From contig JAFTMQ010000031.1 in the NCBI GenBank assembly GCA_017452305.1, forward strand, positions 1 to 12,498: DNA of 12,498 nucleotides, in the 5' to 3' direction. Position numbers and translations under genes: made by a program. Origin of the DNA: Clostridia bacterium. GTDB lineage: Bacteria > Bacillota > Clostridia > Christensenellales > Borkfalkiaceae. Positions 7,231 through 12,498 of the stretch are shown here, piece after piece. The notes beneath the pieces were generated by a model. The model had not been told where the DNA came from. It searched no databases and saw only the letters and a list, made by a program, of their open reading frames with translations. The number at the start of each line of letters is the position of its first letter. Position 1 is the stretch's first letter.

Positions 7231-8970
7231 TTATTTCAAGCCTGCATTTTGAAGCCAGCTATCCCAATTCTTAATAATGTTTGCAACCTCGTTCGCTTGG
7301 AAGGTCGTCGCTGCGTCCGCATATACTTGAAGATCTGCGTCCTCTTTCTTCGTACCATTCATCGTGTAAATGGTCGCTCTGCTGTTCGACGCGATATCGA
7401 AAGGAAGGTGGGAGCTCGTCGTGAAGAAGCGTTGGAAATTGAGTTGTCCTCTGTAACCGCGCGCGCCGGTAATCGTGGACACGAACGAGAAGTATCTATT
7501 TGCGGTAACCTTGGACGCGTTGCGTACAAATTTGTATTCCGACGTCGTATTTTCAAGCGCACAATAAGGGGACGCGCCGTTGCCTTGTACGTTGAAGGTT
7601 TCCGCATAATCGTCACTGCTCATCATACGCAAGAACTTGCTGACGATATCCATCTTCGTCGTGCCTTTCGTTACGTATGCAACGTGTTCGGGGCCTCTCG
7701 CATAGGTTAAACCTCTTGCTCTTGCCACTTCTTTTGCATCTGCTTCCGCGAGAGTGATATCCTTGTCCGTCTTTACTTTTTCGATAATTGCGTCGATGTC
7801 CATATTTTCGTCCACGCAATCAATAACAAAGGAAAGCAAGTCGTCGCATGCTTCTTCGCTTAAATTATAAGAGGTGCCTGCGCCGAAAAGCTTTGTACCA
7901 ACTGCGGACATTACGGGATAGTTCACGAAATCGATGTTATGCAAATAATTTCTGTAATTCAGCTTTACTTCGTTAAGCATCCAGTCGCCGTTGAACATAA
8001 ACACCGCGCCGTTGCGGTTGTTACCCATAATTTTCGCCTGCGCTTGGTCTACCGTTTGCGATTGGCTGCCGGGCGCAGCAATTGTCATATCGAACGTTCT
8101 GTATGCCACTTTGAGCATTTCATACATCGTTTGATCGTTGTAAACTTCTTGACATTCCGCGTCGCTCAATTGGATAACCTCTCCGTTTTCTCCCTTCTTT
8201 TGGAAGGACCAAAGCGTATCGAAGTAATCTCTATCGTATTGCGCAAGCAATGCATGCAAGAAAGTCAACGTATAGCCGTTTTGCCCCGAAACGTAGGTGA
8301 TGGGATAGGTGCCCGACTTAATCGAGTTGCCCATCTTATCGTTACCGCAATAAATCGCCTCGAAACACTCGAACATTTCATTCGTCGTCTTGGGGATTTC
8401 AAGTCCGTATTGCTCTAACTTAACGGTATTGACAACCAAGCCGCCCGAGGTTTGCGCCCAACAATACGCGTATTGCTTACCTTCCGCGTCCGTCATATAT
8501 CGCAAAATTTCGGGATCTAATTTTTCCGTAACCGTTTGGCTTTCTTCTTCGCCGTTGTAGTTAATTGCTTTTTGCGAATAAACGGTGTCGGCAAGATCCT
8601 CTACCAACTCACCGTAATCGCCGTTTACACCAACGTGGTCGGGTAAAACGCCCGAGGTGATGTACAAATCTACGCCGACGTTTTTATACCCGAGCGCCAA
8701 TTCTTTAACAACAACGTCGTCTTTGATATTGTTGTCAGGCGTCAAAATTTTTACCTTGTAGCCCTCGTTTTTGTATGCCGCCTCAAATTTATTTTTCAAT
8801 GTATAAAGCCAATCAGTACCAAAACCTGCCTTTCTTACCTTAACGACAATTTCATTTTCAGCAGATTCTACCTTCCCGCCGGCAACGCCGCAGGCAGCCA
8901 AGCTCGATACGCTGCCGAATGCAAATATTGCACTGAGCAGGAACGTTGCTACTTTTGTACTCTTTTTCAT
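7231..8970 (-). CDS. Sugar ABC transporter substrate-binding lipoprotein
   Basis: A 579-residue extracellular solute-binding protein placed directly upstream of its two permeases. The ATG at 8968-8970 follows AGGAGG at 8 bases. It starts MKKSTKVATF and has a clean lipobox LAAC with Cys27, then a short Gly/Glu linker. The mature part starts with a strand (EIVVKVRKAG) and a periplasmic-binding-protein pattern of alternating lobes; the D-L-Y-I-T-S-G strand near residue 105 and aromatic-rich segments fit sugar binding. It is longer than the roughly 420 residues typical of family 1 binding proteins, closer to the larger LipO-like clostridial members used for oligosaccharides. It is flanked by structured gaps on both sides, which fits separate dosage from the genes before and after. 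The ligand cannot be read from the sequence. Confidence 0.9.
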   Translation of the reverse strand: MKKSTKVATFLLSAIFAFGSVSSLAACGVAGGKVESAENEIVVKVRKAGFGTDWLYTLKNKFEAAYKNEGYKVKILTPDNNIKDDVVVKELALGYKNVGVDLYITSGVLPDHVGVNGDYGELVEDLADTVYSQKAINYNGEEESQTVTEKLDPEILRYMTDAEGKQYAYCWAQTSGGLVVNTVKLEQYGLEIPKTTNEMFECFEAIYCGNDKMGNSIKSGTYPITYVSGQNGYTLTFLHALLAQYDRDYFDTLWSFQKKGENGEVIQLSDAECQEVYNDQTMYEMLKVAYRTFDMTIAAPGSQSQTVDQAQAKIMGNNRNGAVFMFNGDWMLNEVKLNYRNYLHNIDFVNYPVMSAVGTKLFGAGTSYNLSEEACDDLLSFVIDCVDENMDIDAIIEKVKTDKDITLAEADAKEVARARGLTYARGPEHVAYVTKGTTKMDIVSKFLRMMSSDDYAETFNVQGNGASPYCALENTTSEYKFVRNASKVTANRYFSFVSTITGARGYRGQLNFQRFFTTSSHLPFDIASNSRATIYTMNGTKKEDADLQVYADAATTFQANEVANIIKNWDSWLQNAGLK

Positions 8971-9023
8971 CTCAATATCCTCCTAATTGATATCCTTTTT
9001 TTATTTTGCTAATGAATATTGTT

Positions 9024-9049
9024 TGTTTGCTATGGAAACATAGCAAACA
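9024..9049 (-). promoter_or_regulatory. Leader hairpin B: perfect 11-base-pair stem with 4-base loop
   Basis: TGTTTGCTATG and CATAGCAAACA are perfect inverted repeats around a 4-base loop, about 54 bases upstream of the binding-protein start. Its outer bases are shared with the GC-rich palindrome at 9045-9064, so both cannot fold fully at once. Confidence 0.6.
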
Positions 9050-9064
9050 CCCCGCGGGGTGTTT
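9045..9064 (-). terminator. GC-rich palindrome between phosphatase and binding-protein genes (hairpin A)
   Basis: AAACACCCCG and CGGGGTGTTT form a perfect 20-base palindrome with no spacer, so a folded hairpin would have a CGCG loop. On the minus-strand transcript it follows the phosphatase gene and is trailed only by a weak TTT-rich tail; the good T-run lies on the plus side. It may act as a partial terminator of the phosphatase message, or as one state of a switch with hairpin B. Confidence 0.5.
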
Positions 9065-9130
9065 TTTCGCGTTTTTCACGATTTTACGTAATCCTCATTC
9101 CGTTCCGTGCGTTAACGCGTATTTTTTGTT

Positions 9131-10363
9131 TTAGCCAAGCATGATTTCTGCAATCGCTTGAAAGTCCTCGTCCGTCAAGCCTACGTCCGTCCGCAAATAA
9201 TTTTTGATAGCGGAAGAAAGCTTGCCGTCGTCCGTAGCGTAACATTCCATCAAACCTTGATATAACAAACCGATTGCCACGTAATTGTCGGGTACAGGCA
9301 CGTAACCGTCGTCGGTGAAGTAATACTTGCCGTCCTCGTCTATTTTGATGTTGGAACGCCAACGCTTACCTCCCATCGAGAAACAGGTCAACTCGAAATC
9401 CTTATACAAATCGTCAAGGGAAACGCCCAGCATGCCGTTCAAAAGGAAAGCAAAGGTGCCCGTTCGGTCCGCGCCCGAAGTGCAGTGGAACAAAATCGGA
9501 TAATTTTCCCTAACCGTGTAACGCTTGAACGCCGCGTACAACGCGTCGGCGTAGGCTTGTTGAAATTCCGCCGCTTCGTGCCGTTTTTCCTTGATTTGCT
9601 CGGGCGTTAAATTCTTATAAAAGGATTTGTCCTTCAACACGTAATCCCCTTGCATAATGCCCGACTGCAAGAAGCTAATTCCGTACGCTGCGGGAATAAT
9701 GGACGTTGCATATTCCGATTCCGCGCGCAAATCAATTTCCGTTTTGACGCCCAATTCCACAAGAGCAGGACCGCTTGTCGAGCGCAACACCGCGCTGCGG
9801 TAGCTAAGTCCGTACTTGACCGTCTTTCCGCTTTCCGTCATCCAACCGCCGACGTCGCGGAAATTCCGAATATCATCTACGTTTAACGAACGCACGTAAT
9901 TGCCTACCGTGAAAGTATCCACGTCGCTTTCCATGCCCGAGCTTGTTGCCACTTTCCAATAATACTTGCCCGGCATAAGCCCTTCCACCGTCACGTAAGT
10001 ATCCGACGTTTGTGCTTGGAAAACAGGTTGGCTTAAATCCTCGTATTCCGAAATCCATACGTTGTAGCCTTGCAAACCCTCCCCCGTTCTCTTCCACGAT
10101 AACACAACCTCGCCCGAAACCGGCACCGGCTTAAACATACCTCTGTTGTTGTGTTCATACAAGTATTTTGCAATTTCGCTTTTGTCCGTCAAGGACAGAT
10201 AGGTTTGATAGACCGGGGGGGTACAGTCAATCACCGCACCGTTATGCGTATTGCATATAATTTTGTTCTTCTTTTCCATATTCCCACCTCCGCAAGAGGT
10301 AAACGCGCCGAAAACAAACAACGCACTGCATAATAATGAGGATATCTTTGTGATTTTTTTCAT
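9131..10363 (-). CDS. Surface lipoprotein with FN3-like domain and tyrosine-phosphatase-type (CX5R) phosphatase domain
   Basis: A 410-residue secreted phosphatase. The chosen ATG at 10361-10363 follows AAGGTGGTG at good spacing; GTG codons 3-4 codons upstream fall within that site. It starts MKKITKISSL with lipobox FTSC (Cys24) and a CGGG start. Residues about 80-155 are a fibronectin-III-like beta domain (VVLSWKR, GYNVWIS, YYWKVATSSG). The catalytic part has NFRDVGG at 167-173, EIDLR near 210 and the signature HCTSGADRTG, with nucleophile Cys294 and Arg300. That set matches the Y_phosphatase3-type tyrosine/lipid phosphatases, and the P-loop also fits HCxxGxxR(T/S) of PTP-like inositol-phosphate phosphatases. 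It is first in the sugar-uptake gene train, which suggests removal of phosphate from an extracellular substrate before uptake. The substrate is unknown. Confidence 0.88.
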   Translation of the reverse strand: MKKITKISSLLCSALFVFGAFTSCGGGNMEKKNKIICNTHNGAVIDCTPPVYQTYLSLTDKSEIAKYLYEHNNRGMFKPVPVSGEVVLSWKRTGEGLQGYNVWISEYEDLSQPVFQAQTSDTYVTVEGLMPGKYYWKVATSSGMESDVDTFTVGNYVRSLNVDDIRNFRDVGGWMTESGKTVKYGLSYRSAVLRSTSGPALVELGVKTEIDLRAESEYATSIIPAAYGISFLQSGIMQGDYVLKDKSFYKNLTPEQIKEKRHEAAEFQQAYADALYAAFKRYTVRENYPILFHCTSGADRTGTFAFLLNGMLGVSLDDLYKDFELTCFSMGGKRWRSNIKIDEDGKYYFTDDGYVPVPDNYVAIGLLYQGLMECYATDDGKLSSAIKNYLRTDVGLTDEDFQAIAEIMLG

Positions 10364-10499
10364 TTTCAACACCACCTTGCGGAAATATGCATTTTTACTT
10401 ATTTCATAAACTATCCCACCGTTTGCAGAGAGTAATTTTGCTCTTTTTAATTTGCCTGCCGAAATTTAAATAAAAATATAGAAACTACGCACGCCAATA

Positions 10500-10515
10500 A
10501 TACGTATATGCGTAT
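10500..10515. promoter_or_regulatory. Inverted repeat downstream of the minus-strand promoter (possible operator)
   Basis: ATACG and CGTAT flank a 6-base spacer in a run of alternating purine/pyrimidine. It lies 13 bases downstream of the -10 box of the minus-strand promoter candidate, around and after the expected transcription start. An operator role is a guess. Confidence 0.3.
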
Positions 10516-10527
10516 GCGAAAGATAAG

Positions 10528-10556
10528 ATTATACGCGCATTTTACGCTATTGTAAT
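10528..10556 (-). promoter_or_regulatory. Candidate promoter for the phosphatase/sugar-uptake gene train
   Basis: On the minus strand ATTACA (10551-10556) and TATAAT (10528-10533) are exactly 17 bases apart. The -10 is perfect and the -35 is partial (4 of 6), as expected for an activator-dependent promoter. A second TATAAT at 10560-10565 lacks a convincing -35. Confidence 0.55.
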
Positions 10557-10607
10557 TTTATTATATCACAGAGCTACAAATTTTTCTTGCTATATTTAAG
10601 GAAAAAA

Positions 10608-10627
10608 TAGTGATTTTTAGTGATTTG
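10608..10627 (+). repeat. Tandem 10-base direct repeat upstream of the regulator promoter
   Basis: TAGTGATTTT is followed at once by TAGTGATTTG, 9 of 10 bases identical and one helical turn apart, ending 4 bases before the -35 box. AraC-type regulators usually bind paired direct half-sites beside the -35, so this is a candidate autoregulatory site. Confidence 0.45.
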
Positions 10628-10631
10628 GGAC

Positions 10632-10660
10632 TTGACAAGAGTTGTTTTAGGGTGTATACT
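10632..10660 (+). promoter_or_regulatory. Near-consensus sigma-A promoter of the AraC-type regulator gene
   Basis: TTGACA (10632-10637) and TATACT (10655-10660) are 17 bases apart. The -35 is perfect and the -10 differs at one position. It lies about 30 bases upstream of the regulator start, leaving a short leader with the ribosome binding site AGAGGTGAT. Confidence 0.85.
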
Positions 10661-10689
10661 AAAAGCAAAAAATTAGAAGAGGTGATAGC

Positions 10690-11562
10690 ATGGCCAAGGC
10701 GAAACAACCTAAGATTATTGAACATAAAATGTCTAATATTAGCTTTTTATCCCCTACAGATGGGGTAAATTTCCACTGGTGTTATCAAAATGCCACCTCT
10801 TTGCACGAGCATGACTTTTATGAATTTGTTGTTTTTATTGACGGAAAATCCCGTCACGAGCACAACGCAAAAAGCTGTGTCGCACAAAAGGGAATGCTTT
10901 TTTTAATTAAACCGGGCGAATATCACCAATTTTTGGCATACCACAATAACGCGGCAAAGCATATCAATTTCTCGATTACACCCGAGGCTTTGAAAGAGCT
11001 TTCCGCCCTTATTTGGAAAGATGAAATTTTGCAAAAAATCGACGCTTGGGATATGCCCAACGGCTTAACCCTTCCGCAGGAAAATTTTACCTTTATTTTG
11101 AGCGAGTTGGAACGGTTAAATCAATATTCTATGGCGTCTAAAAACCTTTATGCCATCCTGAAAAATATCATCGTCATGCTGATGATTTTCCTCGTCGATC
11201 GGCTGGAAACTATCGAGCTGTTTTCCAATGATAAAAACCGCCCCGAATGGATGAACGATTTTTTAAAGACCTTAAACGAACCAAGCGTATTTACTATGAA
11301 ATTAAAGGATATTTATCCGCTTGCGCCCTATTCGCAATCCATGCTCAACAGCTATTTCAAAAAATACGTTGGCACGACGCTCATTTCCTATATCACAACC
11401 CTTAAAATAAGCTATGCCTGCACTCTTTTACGGCATACCGACTCTAGCCCCTTGGAAATTAGCAACAAAATTGCATACGATAGTTTAAGCCACTTTAACC
11501 GCATATTTAAAAAAATCACGGGCAAGAGCCCCGTTGCATACAGAAAGCAACAGAGCCAATAA
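10690..11562 (+). CDS. AraC-family transcriptional regulator with cupin-like sensor domain
   Basis: A 290-residue DNA-binding protein. Residues about 30-100 form a cupin-like sugar-sensing domain with HEHDFYEF at 39-46 and KPGEYHQF at 74-81. Residues about 190-286 form the AraC double helix-turn-helix: first helix pair near 203-226 (LKDIYPLAPYSQSMLNSYFK), second near 254-275 ending FNRIFKKITGKSPVAYR, the family's C-terminal signature. The ATG follows AGAGGTGAT. It is divergent from the sugar-uptake gene train and probably activates it when substrate is present; it may also control itself through the 10-base repeats upstream of its promoter. It is the only plus-strand gene here and is closed by the terminator at 11670-11700. 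Confidence 0.92.
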   Translation: MAKAKQPKIIEHKMSNISFLSPTDGVNFHWCYQNATSLHEHDFYEFVVFIDGKSRHEHNAKSCVAQKGMLFLIKPGEYHQFLAYHNNAAKHINFSITPEALKELSALIWKDEILQKIDAWDMPNGLTLPQENFTFILSELERLNQYSMASKNLYAILKNIIVMLMIFLVDRLETIELFSNDKNRPEWMNDFLKTLNEPSVFTMKLKDIYPLAPYSQSMLNSYFKKYVGTTLISYITTLKISYACTLLRHTDSSPLEISNKIAYDSLSHFNRIFKKITGKSPVAYRKQQSQ

Positions 11563-11669
11563 TGCTGTTTTTTACTTTCAACGCGCACCTGCCCCGTGCA
11601 ATTTATATTTTCACCGCTAAAAACAAAACAAATTAAACAAAATAGCGCCGTTTGACGGTTGCAAATAGA

Positions 11670-11700
11670 AAAAAGGACGTACGCGAGGTACGTCCTTTTT
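11670..11700. terminator. Strong bidirectional intrinsic terminator
   Basis: AAAAAGGACGTAC and GTACGTCCTTTTT form a perfect 13-base-pair stem with a 5-base loop and T-runs on both strands. It lies 108 bases past the stop of the regulator gene and 78 bases past the stop of the convergent repeat-protein gene, so it can end both transcripts. Confidence 0.88.
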
Positions 11701-11729
11701 ATTTGTTGCCTATTATCTAAAACCGATTT

Positions 11730-11770
11730 TTTTATTCAACGCGTACATGGTACGCCCATTTTGAATAAAA
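11730..11770. repeat. Nested double inverted repeat between terminator and repeat-protein gene
   Basis: An outer perfect 10-base-pair repeat (TTTTATTCAA at 11730-11739, TTGAATAAAA at 11761-11770) encloses an inner 6-base-pair repeat GCGTAC/GTACGC around ATG. It lies 7 bases after the stop codon of the minus-strand gene. The inner core resembles the core of the neighbouring terminator, so it may be a second, weaker end structure. Confidence 0.5.
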
Positions 11771-11777
11771 GCTTGTT

Positions 11778-12498
11778 TTAGTTTTCCTTTTTCTTGAAAA
11801 GCACAGCCGCCGCAACACCGAGCAATACGATGCCGCAAGAGAGCGTTTCTACGATGGAAGCACAGCCGCCCTTGTCGCTTGCCGCTTTCTTTTTGGGTGC
11901 TTCCGCAAGCGCTCTTTCAAATGCCTCAACCGCTTTATTAATTTCCTCCTCGCTGGTTGCGTTGTCGATTGTCTCTTTCACCATTTCATAAAGCCCGTTG
12001 ATGGTTTCAATAACATCTTCTTCGTACAAGTCGAAGTCAATCGCCTTTTTCAAAGCGTTTACCTTTTCATCCGCCGCCGCTTTTTGGCTTGCCAGCACGT
12101 CCGATTCGATTTCCGTTTTGCTCTTGAGTGCGTCAATCGCCGCTTTCGCATTGGCTACCGCCTCGTCAATTTCCGCTTGCGAGCTTGCGCTTTCAATCGT
12201 TGCCTTTGCGGTAGTAATAATCGCCGTTTTTTCGGCGGCTTGCTCCACCAAATATTCTACGTCCGCTTTATAGCTTTCTACGTCCGCAATCGCGCTCGAT
12301 ACGAACACGGCCTTGCCGATAAGCGTGTCGATAACACCTTTTGCTTCGCTTACAGCCGCCGCAATTTCCTCTACCGTCGTCGCCGAAGCTACACCCTCTT
12401 TGCCCGCAAGGATTGCGTCCGCGCGCACCTGTGCCTGCTCTGCCAAGTAGATTACGTCCGCCTTATATGCTTCCATTTCGGCAATCGCCGCTTGCTTA
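11778..12498 (-). CDS. Helical-repeat surface protein with C-terminal Cys/membrane-segment/Lys tail (partial, 5' end outside window)
   Basis: The frame is open from the right edge to a TAA at 11778; the ATG at 12474-12476 is internal, because in-frame codons (KQAAIAE) continue upstream to the edge. The visible 239 residues are nearly all helical, Ala/Glu/Lys-rich repeats with a 65-residue period. Counting from that ATG, A-x-x-E-x-YKADVxYLxEQA occurs at about residues 4 and 69, and each copy ends with an EI-x-x-AV-x-x-AK-x-x-ID element; a third, diverged copy follows. These resemble FIVAR/GA-type repeats of Gram-positive surface proteins. The tail (residues 195-232) is KKK, then DKGGC, a membrane segment (about 207-227) and KKKEN. 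It has no LPXTG motif but looks like a C-terminal sorting or anchoring signal. Its function is unknown, and its link to the sugar locus is only by neighbourhood, since the terminator separates them. Confidence 0.8.
   Translation of the reverse strand, partial: KQAAIAEMEAYKADVIYLAEQAQVRADAILAGKEGVASATTVEEIAAAVSEAKGVIDTLIGKAVFVSSAIADVESYKADVEYLVEQAAEKTAIITTAKATIESASSQAEIDEAVANAKAAIDALKSKTEIESDVLASQKAAADEKVNALKKAIDFDLYEEDVIETINGLYEMVKETIDNATSEEEINKAVEAFERALAEAPKKKAASDKGGCASIVETLSCGIVLLGVAAAVLFKKKEN

Larger units (their letters stand above)
10364..10689. promoter_or_regulatory. Divergent intergenic control region
   Basis: This 326-base AT-rich gap separates the minus-strand gene train from the divergent regulator gene and probably controls both. 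It holds a near-consensus plus-strand promoter, a good minus-strand promoter candidate, a tandem 10-base repeat and an inverted repeat, each listed separately. The leader of the phosphatase gene would be about 160 bases long; I see no known riboswitch in it. Confidence 0.6.

Noticed and set aside
9109..9118. GCGTTAACGC palindrome just after the phosphatase stop codon
   Set aside because: The T-run lies on the wrong strand for the gene train, and a 10-base palindrome alone makes only a very short stem.
10216..10222. Run of seven C on the minus strand within the phosphatase gene, as a phase-variation tract
   Set aside because: It encodes an ordinary Thr-Pro-Pro segment, is short for slipped-strand switching, and the frame is intact.
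1..12498. CRISPR arrays, tRNA or rRNA genes, insertion sequences, phage or toxin-antitoxin genes
   Set aside because: I found no regularly spaced repeats, cloverleaf-like segments, transposase motifs or small paired genes. The repeats seen are protein-module duplications or local hairpins.

Overview
The window is a carbohydrate-acquisition locus from a low-to-mid GC Gram-positive bacterium, most likely a gut-type clostridial lineage of the Bacillota. This rests on inference from four things: AGGAGG-type ribosome binding sites, several type II lipoprotein signal peptides with short KKK/KKS starts, a binding-protein-dependent sugar ABC transporter with no ATPase gene beside it, and an AraC-family regulator with a cupin-like sensor domain. 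No species can be named.

Almost everything from base 1 to 10363 is one minus-strand gene train, read from right to left. It starts with a surface lipoprotein carrying a fibronectin-III-like domain and a tyrosine-phosphatase-type (CX5R) phosphatase domain. After a 160-base structured gap comes a large sugar-binding lipoprotein. After a 138-base gap come the MalF-like and MalG-like permeases, which are one base apart. The next gene overlaps the MalG-like stop and encodes a cytoplasmic TIM-barrel-like protein with a DEP motif. It is followed, again by a one-base overlap, by a large Ig-like surface lipoprotein gene that is broken by a single in-frame TAA. The train ends, 14 bases further on, with a second DEP-motif protein. 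This is a lipoprotein paralogue of the cytoplasmic one and runs off the left edge of the window.

A divergent AraC-type regulator gene starts at 10690 behind a near-consensus promoter. The 326-base region between it and the phosphatase gene holds the probable promoters and operator-like repeats for both directions. To the right, a strong bidirectional terminator (11670-11700) separates the regulator from a convergent minus-strand gene. That gene encodes a helical repeat surface protein with a C-terminal Cys/membrane-segment/Lys tail, and it runs off the right edge.

The working model is inference. Surface lipoproteins bind and trim a glycan outside the cell, possibly a phosphorylated one because the operon starts with a secreted phosphatase. 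The binding protein and two permeases import the product using an ATPase encoded elsewhere, the cytoplasmic DEP-motif protein processes it further, and the AraC-type protein senses it. The unusual parts are the secreted phosphatase heading a sugar operon, the paired outside/inside hydrolase-like paralogues, and the large lipoprotein with two copies of an unrecognised module of about 240 residues.
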